A stretch of DNA of 64,000 nucleotides, taken from Bacteroidota bacterium (GTDB lineage: Bacteria; Bacteroidota; Bacteroidia; UKL13-3). The stretch lies in assembly GCA_040388375.1 (NCBI GenBank), contig JAZKBU010000001.1, positions 208,996 through 272,995 of the forward strand. Direction: 5' to 3'. The notes below the pieces were generated by a model. The model searched no databases. It saw only the letters and a program-made list of their open reading frames with translations, and was not told where the DNA came from. Every line of letters starts with the position of its first letter. Within the stretch, counting starts at the first letter, position 1. Made by a program: the position numbers and the translations under genes. This document shows, piece by piece, positions 9,151 through 16,780 of the stretch.

Positions 9151-10551
9151 ATGAAGGTTAGGTTTATTGGTGCAGCGCAAACGGTTACGGGTAGCAAGCA
9201 TTTGCTTACTACTGTTAACAATAATAAAATTTTATTGGATTGTGGTTTTTTTCAAGGCAAGGGAAGCGAGGGCGAGGCTTTAAACAGGCATTGGGGATTT
9301 GACCCTGCCAGCATTGATTATTTAATTCTTTCGCATGCGCATATTGACCACTCGGGTAATATTCCAGGGCTGGTTAAGGGCGGGTTTAGTGGACCTATTA
9401 TTTGTACGCCTGCCACGCTTGACTTATGTAAAATAATGTTGAGTGACAGTGCGCATATTCAAATAAGTGATTTAAAGTTTGTAAATAAAAGGCGTGTTAA
9501 AAGGGGCGAAAAACCGCTTGAGCCTTTGTATGATTTAATGGATGTTGAAAAGTGTTTGCAACAATTTGTTGCGGTTCCGTATAACCATATTTATACGGTG
9601 TGTAAGGGTGTGGAATTATGTTTTACAGATAGTGGACATATATTGGGTAGTGCCGCTGTTAATTTAACTTATACGGAGGATAAACATACTAAACAGTTGT
9701 GTTATACGGGTGATATTGGTAGGTATGGTGGCTCTATTTTAAAAGACCCTGAGCCTTTTCCTCAGGCTGATTATATTATTTGTGAATCGACTTACGGGGA
9801 CAGGCTGCATAGTGATAACTCGGTAAGTGAGGAGGAGCTATTGGGGGTTGTACATAATACTTGTGTTGTTAAAAAGGGTAAGTTAATTATTCCTGCATTT
9901 AGCTTGGGTCGTACGCAGGAAATTGTATATGCGCTTGACCAAATGGCTCACAAAGGGTTATTACCTAAAATTGATGTTTTTGTGGATAGTCCTTTGTCTA
10001 TTAATGCTACTAATATTATGCGTAACCATCCCGAGTGCTTTAATGATGGTATTCTTGCTTATATGCAACATGATGATGATCCGTTTGGATTTGATAAACT
10101 TACTTATATTCGGGATGTGGAGGCTTCTAAAAGATTGAATGAAAGAAAGGAGCCTTGTATTATTATATCGGCTTCAGGTATGATTGAGGCTGGCAGAATA
10201 AAACACCATGTGGCTAATTCTATTGCTAACCCTAAAAATACTATATTGATAGTGGGTTATGCGGAACCGCACTCGTTGGGTGGTAAAATAAGGAATGGAG
10301 ATAAGCTGGTAAAGATATTTGGCGAGGAATACGAGGTAAGGGCTGATGTAGTGGTGATGGATTCGTATAGTGCGCATGCTGATTATCAGGAAATGATTGA
10401 ATACTTGAGTTGCCAGGATAAGAAGGCAGTGAAAAAAATGTTTTTGGTGCATGGCGAATACCCTACACAAGTGCATTTTAGAGATAAATTAACGGAGGCC
10501 GGTTTTAGCCATATTGTTATTCCTGCCAAAGGGGAAGAATATGTGATTTAA
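9151..10551 (+). CDS. Beta-CASP metallo-beta-lactamase family RNase-like protein
   Basis: 466 residues with an MBL fold at about 1-200 and an inserted beta-CASP domain. The zinc-binding motif SHAHIDHSG is at about residues 56-64, and further ligands lie at FTDSGHILGS and CYTGDIGRYG. The beta-CASP motifs follow, with IISASGMIEAGRIKHH and a late SAHADYQEM His. The end, FLVHGEYPTQVHF, is the RMMBL-type RNA-specificity segment. The family (COG1236) comprises RNA endo- and exonucleases related to CPSF73. The substrate in this organism is unknown. It is transcribed alone on the plus strand and is the last core gene before the minus-strand accessory block. Confidence 0.88.
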   Translation: MKVRFIGAAQTVTGSKHLLTTVNNNKILLDCGFFQGKGSEGEALNRHWGFDPASIDYLILSHAHIDHSGNIPGLVKGGFSGPIICTPATLDLCKIMLSDSAHIQISDLKFVNKRRVKRGEKPLEPLYDLMDVEKCLQQFVAVPYNHIYTVCKGVELCFTDSGHILGSAAVNLTYTEDKHTKQLCYTGDIGRYGGSILKDPEPFPQADYIICESTYGDRLHSDNSVSEEELLGVVHNTCVVKKGKLIIPAFSLGRTQEIVYALDQMAHKGLLPKIDVFVDSPLSINATNIMRNHPECFNDGILAYMQHDDDPFGFDKLTYIRDVEASKRLNERKEPCIIISASGMIEAGRIKHHVANSIANPKNTILIVGYAEPHSLGGKIRNGDKLVKIFGEEYEVRADVVVMDSYSAHADYQEMIEYLSCQDKKAVKKMFLVHGEYPTQVHFRDKLTEAGFSHIVIPAKGEEYVI

Positions 10552-10576
10552 GATTTGTGATATTGGATTTATGAGA

Positions 10577-10605
10577 ATTGGTACGAGCTGACGCTCGCAC
10601 CAGCG
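10577..10605. repeat. REP-A palindromic element, copy 1
   Basis: Core ATTGGTACGAGC, then a short loop, then GCTCGCACCAGCG. The pattern is TGG-NNN-GAGC-loop-GCTC-NNN-CCA. Related copies lie at 11346, 13660, 15205 and 16407. This one is between the RNase-like gene and the distal end of the minus-strand block. Confidence 0.65.
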
Positions 10606-10630
10606 CGGGTTCTCGACTGCAATAGTTTTA

Positions 10631-10650
10631 AGACGTTGCGTGCAACGTCT
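10631..10650. repeat. Palindrome C, left copy
   Basis: AGACGTTGC-GT-GCAACGTCT, followed by CTACGG. A near-identical copy lies at 24749-24768, just beyond the recombinase. The two copies therefore bracket the accessory block at its outer edges. Confidence 0.7.
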
Positions 10651-10659
10651 CTACGGGGT

Positions 10660-11328
10660 TCATTTATTTCTCTTAGGCAGGAATTTTACTTCTGAGAAGT
10701 ATATATTTTTCTCTGAGAAAATATCTTCTCTTTCTTTGCTTTTACAGCTCATTCGTATATCAAGGCTCAGGCTATTTTGCTCATCTATATCGTTAAACAT
10801 AAATTCAAACGAACAAGTATCAGCATTATCATTGTATTGCGGGAAAAAATTTAAATGGTTCGGGCCATTATTTTCTTTTGACAGCACATATCCTGCCTTT
10901 AAAACAGCGGTACCCTCTTTTGAGTTCACAACAATACTATCATTGTTAACTTGTATAAGCTTATAAGTAAAATTGGTATAATTGGTTCTTTTAATGGATA
11001 AAAAAAACTGCTCTTTATGACTATCTGCCATTCCCTGTAATATTAAAGCACTGTTGTTTCCCTGAAATATTATTTCTTTATTGATGGGCAATTGCTCTGG
11101 CGGATATACAGTGTCTTGTTCTACTAAAATATAATGGTGGGTTAGCTTATAGGGTTTTTCAAATACTTCATCAAGCCCGGCAATAAAACTAGAGTCGTAT
11201 TGTAATTTAACGGCCGATGCATTTTGAATGGGGTCTTTAGCTTTTTGCTTACTCTTTTTTCCCGTTGTCTGAGCAGTACAAGTTATAAATCCAGCGCCTA
11301 ATAGTAGTGTAAAAATTATCTGTTTCAT
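10660..11328 (-). CDS. Exported protein of unknown function
   Basis: 222 residues. Residues 1-20 form a signal peptide (MKQIIFTLLLGAGFITCTAQ), which could also be a weak lipobox around Cys17. The mature protein has a Lys-rich stretch (GKKSKQKAKD) and then a mixed strand-rich domain. I do not recognise the family. Its start overlaps the last 80 bp of the upstream gene, whose end is probably an artefact of a repeat insertion, so the overlap is not evidence of coupling. No att-like core flanks it, so it may be an eroded cassette or a resident gene. Confidence 0.65.
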   Translation of the reverse strand: MKQIIFTLLLGAGFITCTAQTTGKKSKQKAKDPIQNASAVKLQYDSSFIAGLDEVFEKPYKLTHHYILVEQDTVYPPEQLPINKEIIFQGNNSALILQGMADSHKEQFFLSIKRTNYTNFTYKLIQVNNDSIVVNSKEGTAVLKAGYVLSKENNGPNHLNFFPQYNDNADTCSFEFMFNDIDEQNSLSLDIRMSCKSKEREDIFSEKNIYFSEVKFLPKRNK

Positions 11329-12343
11329 TGTTTTTTAAAATATTAATTGGAACGAGTGGCACGCTCACACCAGCGGGGAACACCTTACCTCCCATCATAT
11401 CAGCTTCTTTTTCCAAGCCACCATCATCATTTACATTCACTTTGCCATACATCTGCATAGTGGGCTTTACACGCCCTTGCTTTTGCTCCACCACATGCCA
11501 AGCTTCGTGTGGAAGATGTTTTTCCTCCCCTGGCCCTAAATGAATATCTGTTCCTTGTGCATGAGCATGTAATTGAGCAGGCTTCGAATTATAATGCACT
11601 TTTACATCATCCATTGAATAGCCGGAAAGGTTTTCCATTCCTGAATTCAAGTTATCAGGTAAGTGAGCATTATTTCTCTTTGTTTTAATAGACTTATTTT
11701 GCAATGAATAACCATTGTCAACGAATTCTTGGCTTTTATTTTCCGAGAGGTCTTCGTACTTGTAAGAGTTTGTCGTCAACGTTTTGTCTTTTAAATAGCC
11801 CCAAAATGTATCCTGACGATTGGGGTTCGTAATGTATTCTATACCACTTACACAATCATCTGTATCAAATTCAAATGTCACATTACCTTTTGCATATAAT
11901 TTTAAGTCACAGGCCCCATAAGGGAAATAGATTGATGTATCAAGCCAATACTCATAACTGTCATTGTCTATGTTTTCCAGTGTCCATTCTCTTCTATATT
12001 GTATTTGTTTACCTGTTTTGTCTTTTAAAAATTCCTTGCTATCGTAAGGAGAAATGCAAATTTTACCTGCCACCACATTGTTAAATGTTAAAGTTCCGAA
12101 ACCCTGAATAGTAATTTCATTACCAAACGATTTCTGTAATATTGATTTGATATAAATTTCTTTATCTAAGTCAATGTATTTAGCCCAGTCAAAATCTGGC
12201 ATTAGCCCTGCGCCCCATACTTTAAATATAACTGTCGAAGGTAGAAGAGTTGTCGGGTCAAAGAATATTGTCTTACTGTCGTAAAAGCTAACACTTTTAA
12301 CGTCATCAAATATTTCTCTTGTCAAGTCAATGGATATTTTCAT
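11249..12343 (-). CDS. DUF4157-type protein with HExxH-like motif, C-terminus altered
   Basis: 364 residues. The N-terminal about 220 residues are not recognised. Residues about 228-300 match the DUF4157 pattern: LPDNLNSGMENLSGYSMDDV, then VHYNSKPAQLHAHAQGTDIH, then HEAWH at 279-283, a metalloprotease-like motif. DUF4157 proteins are often linked to contractile injection systems and polymorphic toxins. Residues 323-333 are encoded by a REP-A element (11346-11375), and the last 27 codons overlap the next gene. The original C-terminus has therefore probably been lost. The neighbouring array also holds a tail-tube protein gene (16781-17254). Confidence 0.7.
   Translation of the reverse strand: MKISIDLTREIFDDVKSVSFYDSKTIFFDPTTLLPSTVIFKVWGAGLMPDFDWAKYIDLDKEIYIKSILQKSFGNEITIQGFGTLTFNNVVAGKICISPYDSKEFLKDKTGKQIQYRREWTLENIDNDSYEYWLDTSIYFPYGACDLKLYAKGNVTFEFDTDDCVSGIEYITNPNRQDTFWGYLKDKTLTTNSYKYEDLSENKSQEFVDNGYSLQNKSIKTKRNNAHLPDNLNSGMENLSGYSMDDVKVHYNSKPAQLHAHAQGTDIHLGPGEEKHLPHEAWHVVEQKQGRVKPTMQMYGKVNVNDDGGLEKEADMMGGKVFPAGVSVPLVPINILKNNETDNFYTTIRRWIYNLYCSDNGKKE
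11346..11375. repeat. REP-A palindromic element, copy 2 (inside a coding end)
   Basis: Core ATTGGAACGAG, then TGGC, then ACGCTCACACCAGCG. It is read through as codons 323-333 of the DUF4157 gene, which suggests that insertion changed that protein's end. Confidence 0.65.
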
Positions 12344-12430
12344 GCGACTTCCTTTAGTTCTTCATTCCTATTAACAAAAGTATTCTATTATTTAACATCG
12401 CAAAAAATTGCTTTGGTTTTGTATACCTAT

Positions 12431-12462
12431 TATATACTCATTTGCAAGATGCGAGCGTGTGC
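12431..12462. repeat. REP-B palindromic element, copy 1
   Basis: TATATACTCATTTGCAAGA followed by TGCGAGCGTGTGC. It is a degenerate member of the family seen at 18081, 24600 and 24675. It lies in the gap downstream of the SRPBCC gene. Confidence 0.5.
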
Positions 12463-12465
12463 TAA

Positions 12466-12492
12466 TAAAAAAAAGATGCCTCTCAGCATCTT
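12466..12492 (-). terminator. Terminator of the SRPBCC gene
   Basis: Stem AAGATGC (12473-12479) with GCATCTT (12486-12492). The A-run on its left is the T-run on the minus strand. It lies 33 bp past the stop of the gene at 12525. Confidence 0.8.
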
Positions 12493-12524
12493 TATATTAT
12501 TTATGGTATATGTTCGTAATTTAA

Positions 12525-13007
12525 CTACAGCGCACGTTCTAATTTATCAAAACAAGAGTTCCACCCTTGTTTACAATCATCTGCCACTTCAATGGGTAAA
12601 CCTTCATGCTGCAGCTTCATTTTGGTTTTTCCATCCCATTCTTCAAATTCTACTGTTACCCTCAATTCTAAATCCCAATCTCCGGGCATTCCATAGTATG
12701 AAGCCGGGACTATATTTCCCTGCGCATCTGCAAAGCTGTCTGAATACACAATCTTTTTAAGAGGTACAATTTCTTTATAGGTACCTGTTGACCAAGTTAC
12801 TTTTCCATCGGGGGCTTGCATGGAATTAAAGTATTTACCTCCAACTGTAAAATTAATGGTACTGTTTGGTGCGGTGTATTCTTCGGGACTAAACCATTTT
12901 TTAAGGCTTTCGGGTTCGCTCCATGCTTTCCATACGGCAGCAAGTGGACTATTGAAAGTCCTTTCAATGGTAATTGTCTTTTTGTTTTCTTTATTTAAAT
13001 TTTCCAT
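12525..13007 (-). CDS. SRPBCC / AHSA1-family protein
   Basis: 160 residues forming one START-like (SRPBCC) domain. It opens with TITIERTFNSPLAAVWKAWS and has the AHSA1-type segment PESLKKWFSPEEYTAPN, then strands EYTAPNSTINFTVGGKYF and VTVEFEEWDGKTKMKLQHEG, and the closing helix GWNSCFDKLERAL. The fold binds hydrophobic ligands. Bacterial members of the activator of Hsp90 ATPase (AHSA1) group mostly have no proven ligand. It stands alone with its own terminator. No clear att-like site flanks it, so its membership of the cassette array is uncertain. Confidence 0.85.
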   Translation of the reverse strand: MENLNKENKKTITIERTFNSPLAAVWKAWSEPESLKKWFSPEEYTAPNSTINFTVGGKYFNSMQAPDGKVTWSTGTYKEIVPLKKIVYSDSFADAQGNIVPASYYGMPGDWDLELRVTVEFEEWDGKTKMKLQHEGLPIEVADDCKQGWNSCFDKLERAL

Positions 13008-13163
13008 TGTTTTTATTCTTTAATAGTTACTATTTATAAAAGAATAAAATTCCGGATATTGAACATTAAAAGTGTATCAAAACTTTTGAAAAATTTTACA
13101 AAATTCACAGAATTGGTTTGTGTTAATTAAGTACTAATTGGAACCAGCAAAGTGGTTGCTATT

Positions 13164-13631
13164 TCAGTCATTTGCCAAGAACGCTTTCATTTCACTTGGT
13201 TTCGGATAGTGTCCAAGTTGTCGCCTGATGAGAACAATTTCTCCTAAATGAAATGATAAATGAACGCTTACGTCCTGAATGGTTTTTAACTTTTTTTCTA
13301 TGTCCTTGTCAGTTATTGATAGCTGACTTACTTCCATTTTTATTTGTTCAATTTGTGTATGAAACAAAGCTATTCTTTCCTTTAACAATTTCTCATCGGT
13401 CACATTTTTCTCTTCTGCCCAGGTGTTAGCCTCTTGAATATCTACTGAGGCAATACCTTTTAGATTTTTTAATTGAAAGTCTTGCCAAATTGTTAAATGA
13501 TTTAGTATTTGCCAGATGCTGCTTGGGGTACCGGAGCTTGTTTCGCTCGCTTGCGTTGTGCTTAAATTATTAAGCGCTTTAAAAGTGTCAAAAGAGTCTG
13601 AAAACACTTTATTAAATTCAATATTTATCAT
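13164..13631 (-). CDS. DinB-like four-helix protein
   Basis: 155 residues, mainly helical. It contains SIWQILNHLTIWQDFQLKN near residues 38-56, the usual first metal-ligand helix of DinB-like (DUF664/DinB_2) proteins (His in 'NHL'), and VSVHLSFHLGEIVLIRRQLG near the end, with the later His ligands. Members are metal-binding four-helix bundles, some of them thiol transferases or stress proteins. The substrate cannot be inferred. A REP-A element and a compact att-like palindrome lie just upstream (higher coordinates). Confidence 0.75.
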   Translation of the reverse strand: MINIEFNKVFSDSFDTFKALNNLSTTQASETSSGTPSSIWQILNHLTIWQDFQLKNLKGIASVDIQEANTWAEEKNVTDEKLLKERIALFHTQIEQIKMEVSQLSITDKDIEKKLKTIQDVSVHLSFHLGEIVLIRRQLGHYPKPSEMKAFLAND

Positions 13632-13659
13632 GGCTGTTTTTGTTGGTAGTTATGTTTTG

Positions 13660-13688
13660 ATTGGCACGAGCATATGCTCGCTCCAGTG
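13660..13688. repeat. REP-A palindromic element, copy 3
   Basis: ATTGGCACGAGC-AT-ATGCTCGCTCCAGTG. It lies 31 bp left of the compact att-like palindrome at 13719-13743, next to a remnant of a larger site (CTGTCTGCCAGCACT, shared with 20400-20414). Confidence 0.6.
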
Positions 13689-13718
13689 TGGCTTTTGAAA
13701 CCGAAAACTGTCTGCCAG

Positions 13719-13743
13719 CACTAACGCAAAACCCGTGTTAGTG
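13719..13743. repeat. Compact att-like palindrome
   Basis: CACTAAC (13719-13725) and GTTAGTG (13737-13743) enclose only GCAAAACCCGT. It looks like a site whose central part was lost. The sequence to its left still carries loop sequence shared with the site at 20334-20483. Confidence 0.6.
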
Positions 13744-13748
13744 TTGTT

Positions 13749-14429
13749 TTATATTATGTTCTGCCGCCTGTTTCTACACTGATTGATTGTTTTGCTAAAA
13801 TTGTCTTGAACGTCATTGCTATCGATGCTTGTCCATTGCATAATATTAAACTTGTCTTCATACATTGCTTTGCACTTGGCTAGGCTTTCAAAATGATTGT
13901 AATAAATATTTTTGTTGTACTCACCAACCAGCCAATAGTAGTCAAAATGATAGGAGTGCACGCAATAGTCGAATTCAAAAAGTTTGATATGGTAAGGCGC
14001 GGGATCTAATATATACCTGTTGTCTGCTCCAATAATTCTGTGCTGTTTGTGCTTGTTGTCTTTGGAATAATAAAAGGCAAAGTTATCAGCGGCAAGTTCT
14101 GCTACAAAAACGTTCTTTGATTTTAAAGCAATGAATTCGTCAAGTAATTCGTAAAATTTCCAAAAGGCTTTTTCTTCATCATGGTTACAGCTCTCTAAAA
14201 TCGCAAGCGTCCAATTATATTTTGAACCGAATTTATTTAGTTTCCATTTTGTCCAATAGTTGAAATATTGAAATGGAATTACACTTTCTTTTTGTGAATT
14301 TAAATTAAAACTCCAAAGCATGTTGTCCAAATTGGAAAGCTTAATGTCTTTTCCAAAATACATAGAAGGTCTTGTCCTGATTTGTTGGGCAAGGTCAACT
14401 ACTGATAAATTTTTAAAGTCGTTATACAT
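13749..14429 (-). CDS. Hypothetical protein with N-terminal RTRPSMYFG motif
   Basis: 226 residues, cytosolic, rich in aromatic residues and Asn/Lys. Near the N-terminus, QQIRTRPSMYFG resembles the 'IRxRPxMYIG' motif known from GyrB-type ATPases and from a group of uncharacterised small proteins that carry only this motif. The GHKL ATPase motifs do not follow, so this is not a topoisomerase. The rest (WTKWKLNKFGSKYNWTLAIL; HSYHFDYYWLVGEYN) is unrecognised. It starts 5 bp right of a GTTAGTG core and is read as a cassette gene. Confidence 0.55.
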   Translation of the reverse strand: MYNDFKNLSVVDLAQQIRTRPSMYFGKDIKLSNLDNMLWSFNLNSQKESVIPFQYFNYWTKWKLNKFGSKYNWTLAILESCNHDEEKAFWKFYELLDEFIALKSKNVFVAELAADNFAFYYSKDNKHKQHRIIGADNRYILDPAPYHIKLFEFDYCVHSYHFDYYWLVGEYNKNIYYNHFESLAKCKAMYEDKFNIMQWTSIDSNDVQDNFSKTINQCRNRRQNII

Positions 14430-14467
14430 TTTACTCTTGCTAATTGTGTCTTTGGGTCGTCCTTACA

Positions 14468-14490
14468 ATGACCGCTCGTGTGTTAGTGGT
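14468..14490. repeat. Eroded att-like site
   Basis: TGACCGCT is followed almost at once by GTGTGTTAGTGG. The first part matches the left half-site at 15092-15099 and the second is a right core (GTTAGTGG at 14482). The stem between them is missing, consistent with an internal deletion. Confidence 0.45.
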
Positions 14491-15052
14491 TCGCTGTTTC
14501 ACTGTCATGTGCTTTACGACTGCCATTATTGTCTAAAAAACCGTCTGCGATTTGTGAAACTATTAAATAATTTACAGCCCACGCCTGATAAACTTCTTCT
14601 GCCCATTTTTTTATAAGTTCAACACACTCATTTGCTGTTGTCGCCTTTATCAAATCTTTTGTAGTCATATTTCCCCTTTCGAACGGCTTCGGTGCAGTAA
14701 GACAATCGTTGGGTCTGCTTAATTTATATTGGTTCAAATAGTCGCTAAGTAGAGGTGATTTTTTGTAGTCCCATTTTAGCTTTTTGTCAAGTATTAAATT
14801 CAGCCGTGTCAAGTGAAAATGGTTACTCCACCGTCCGTGAATTTCCGGGTGTTGCAAAGCGTGAGCGTCAACGCTTAAAAACCTAAACAGGTGATTTTCC
14901 GAATTATTAAAGTCCAAAAGGTCGAGTCCATTATTGTAGTTATCCATACATTCAAATATGCCTCTCTGAAAGTCCGCACCACAAAATTGACACTTCCCTT
15001 TGTCGTAAAGTTCTATTCCATTTTTCGCTGCCTGGTCTATGAAATTTTGCAT
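14483..15052 (-). CDS. DUF5946-like protein with Cys-x2-Cys cluster
   Basis: 189 residues. The N-terminal segment CQFCGADFQRGIFECMDNYN is followed about 40 residues later by SVDAHALQHPEIHGRWSNHF. This Cys/His-rich pattern resembles the DUF5946 family and suggests a bound metal. The C-terminal half is helical (TANECVELIKKWAEEVYQAW). The stop codon (TTA at 14483-14485 on the plus strand) lies within the GTTAG core, and the unit's right end at 15096-15102 is CGCTAAC. Function is unknown. Confidence 0.6.
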   Translation of the reverse strand: MQNFIDQAAKNGIELYDKGKCQFCGADFQRGIFECMDNYNNGLDLLDFNNSENHLFRFLSVDAHALQHPEIHGRWSNHFHLTRLNLILDKKLKWDYKKSPLLSDYLNQYKLSRPNDCLTAPKPFERGNMTTKDLIKATTANECVELIKKWAEEVYQAWAVNYLIVSQIADGFLDNNGSRKAHDSETANH

Positions 15053-15090
15053 TTTTCCTTTGTCTTTCTATGGTTGCTGTGTCTTATACA

Positions 15091-15235
15091 GTGACCGCTA
15101 ACGTTCCGCTTTGTTGTAAAGATATGTAAATTTACGGCTAAGGAAAATAAAACCAGCCATTGCGCAGAAGGGAAGGTTGAATTGAGCCACTATTTTTTTA
15201 CATTACCGGAATGAGCGGACGCTCGCACCATCGGT
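15091..15235. repeat. att-like site with right half replaced by REP-A
   Basis: The left core is ACCGCTAAC (15094-15102), followed by GTTCCGC and about 100 bp of noncoding sequence. The expected GTTAG core on the right is absent. A REP-A element (15205-15235, ACCGGAATGAGCGGA-CGCTCGCACCATCGGT) occupies that place, directly before the stop of the next gene. Confidence 0.55.
15205..15235. repeat. REP-A palindromic element, copy 4
   Basis: GAGCG-GA-CGCTC core with outer ACCG and CGGT ends. It sits where the right core of an att-like site is expected. Confidence 0.65.
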
Positions 15236-15239
15236 ATTT

Positions 15240-16388
15240 TTAATCCTCATCTTCTAAATGTTCTTTTAGTTCTGTTTCGGTAAACAGTATTTTGTGATTT
15301 GGATTTTTAGGGTAGTTGTTTTGTTTGCTTTCATAAACTTCTCCTTCATCAATCGTCCAACAAATTTGATTATACTTAATGTGATTGTTTTTCCCCTCTT
15401 CTCCTTCGTTCCATCTATTTTTATACCTTGTCCAGGTATCATTTTCACAACATTCACATTCGCCAAAATAAACAGCTTTGTAACCACAAATTTCGCAATA
15501 CGCTACATTTATAAAATGCTTATCAATGTAACTGTAATCAATACTTTCAAAAGATTTTGGAAAATTATTTAATAGGTTTCCAAACCCTATAGTATTTTTT
15601 GAAACATATAATTTGTTGTCGGTCCAGCCTTGGTGATTAACTTTGGCTTTCCTGAATTCTATTGTCAAAAATTTATACCTTTCATTGGTGTCTAAATCTT
15701 CCAATGAAGCGTGTTTTATTTCTTTCCACTGATAAAAATGGCTGTTATGGTTAAAGCCTAAATCCTCAACAGTAATTACCCCCCGATTTTCTAAATAGTG
15801 TTTTCTGCATGCCACATAATCCCAGCCTGAATTGTATCTTATTTTACCTGCTGCTCCACAAGTTTCACATATATATTCAGATTTTTTTTCATATTTCTCA
15901 ATAATATCGTGAATGGCATCTCCGTATTTGCAATTCGTATAAAATTTGAGTGAAGCATATTTTTCTTTAATGCACGAAACTGTTTTATCCCAACCGTTAT
16001 CGTTCAACTCTTTAATAAGTTCAATAGTTAAAGGATACCAACCTTCTGAAATCTGCAATTTAATTCCGTTTATATCTGCCAATTTTCTTAAATCAAATGC
16101 GTTTATTTCATCATTAATAATAAAGTCGTCCAAACTTGTACAATGCTTATTGACAAACCGGGCATCTTTATAAAAATCCTCCTTTTGTTCGTTTTTTTCG
16201 GATAGGTTTTCAAGGGAGAATTGCTCAATCGTAGTTCCGTTGGCTTTGGCAATTCTGGACTGAATTTTATTAATTAAATCCTGGTGTTCGGATTTCTCTT
16301 TTGGCTTTAATTTATCCCAATTTAAAGTTACATATATAATAACGCATGAAATTAATAGTGCCAATATGATTGCTGTAGCCATTGTCAT
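15240..16388 (-). CDS. Membrane-anchored hypothetical protein with two Cys clusters
   Basis: 382 residues. One N-terminal membrane helix (about residues 3-22, MATAIILALLISCVIIYVTL) precedes a soluble part with two probable zinc-binding clusters: CETCGAAGKIRY with a later CRKHY at about residues 175-200, and CEICGYKAVYFGECECCEND at about 300-320. The rest is acidic and aromatic-rich. I do not recognise the family. A zinc-ribbon sensor or a nuclease-associated role is possible but not shown. The left flank is a REP-A element and so is the right, so both cassette ends have been rebuilt. Confidence 0.6.
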   Translation of the reverse strand: MTMATAIILALLISCVIIYVTLNWDKLKPKEKSEHQDLINKIQSRIAKANGTTIEQFSLENLSEKNEQKEDFYKDARFVNKHCTSLDDFIINDEINAFDLRKLADINGIKLQISEGWYPLTIELIKELNDNGWDKTVSCIKEKYASLKFYTNCKYGDAIHDIIEKYEKKSEYICETCGAAGKIRYNSGWDYVACRKHYLENRGVITVEDLGFNHNSHFYQWKEIKHASLEDLDTNERYKFLTIEFRKAKVNHQGWTDNKLYVSKNTIGFGNLLNNFPKSFESIDYSYIDKHFINVAYCEICGYKAVYFGECECCENDTWTRYKNRWNEGEEGKNNHIKYNQICWTIDEGEVYESKQNNYPKNPNHKILFTETELKEHLEDED

Positions 16389-16406
16389 TTGTTTTTAAGG
16401 TTCATG

Positions 16407-16438
16407 GTTGGAACGAGCGAATGCTCACACCAGCAGGG
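16407..16438. repeat. REP-A palindromic element, copy 5
   Basis: GTTGGAACGAGC-GAAT-GCTCACACCAGCAGGG. It lies 11 bp left of a GTTAG core, where the AAC half of the site should be. Confidence 0.65.
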
Positions 16439-16449
16439 CAAACCCCTTG

Positions 16450-16705
16450 TTAGTTGCCTTTGTTTATTAATTTGTCAATTCGTCTTTTATTCTGTTGTTG
16501 CAATAAAGATGGATTTAAATTCATCAATATATTCACTATTATCATTGTTAAGCCTAATAACCATTCGGTTTTATAAAATTTAAATTGGATAATTTCTGGT
16601 TATAAAATTTTGTTTTTTTTAAGACTGAATTAACCACCATTCCAACAATAAATGAAATGAAATGAATGTTATTGCAATACTGAATGATAAATATTTATAA
16701 GTCAT
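16450..16705 (-). pseudogene. Possible decayed small membrane-protein cassette
   Basis: Two short frames lie in the same direction. 16619-16705 encodes 28 residues with one hydrophobic helix (YKYLSFSIAITFISFHLLLE) and stops at an A8 run (minus strand). 16450-16545 encodes 31 residues (MIIVNILMNLNPSLLQQQ, then a basic tail) and can be extended upstream in frame as EWLLGLTMIIVN. A frameshift in the A8 run could have split one two-helix protein. The last stop codon lies in the GTTAG core, as in neighbouring cassettes. Low certainty. Confidence 0.35.
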
Positions 16706-16780
16706 TTTTGTTGGTCTGCTTTGTCTGTAGCTAACTTACTTACCTGTTTAAACGAATATAATTATTCACCATACAAATCA

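Larger units (their letters stand above)
16389..16780. other. Intergenic stretch with REP-A, half att-like core and a possible decayed small cassette
   Basis: From left to right: a REP-A element (16407-16438); a remnant GGGCAAACCCC, resembling the inner arm of the array palindromes; the core GTTAGTTGCC (16449-16458); two tiny minus-strand reading frames (16450-16705); and GCTAAC (16730-16735), which could be the opposite core. Beyond this I see no gene or RNA. Confidence 0.5.

Noticed and set aside
11249..11328. 80-bp overlap of the DUF4157 gene and the next gene as translational coupling
   Set aside because: The overlapping tail follows a REP-A element read as codons, so the overlap is more likely an insertion artefact.
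13008..13163. att-like site between the SRPBCC and DinB-like genes
   Set aside because: A weak AACC/GGTT hairpin is present at 13142-13157, but no core pair or long arms were found.
10577..16438. REP-A copies as a CRISPR array
   Set aside because: Copies are kilobases apart, imperfect, and separated by genes. No regular spacers and no cas genes.
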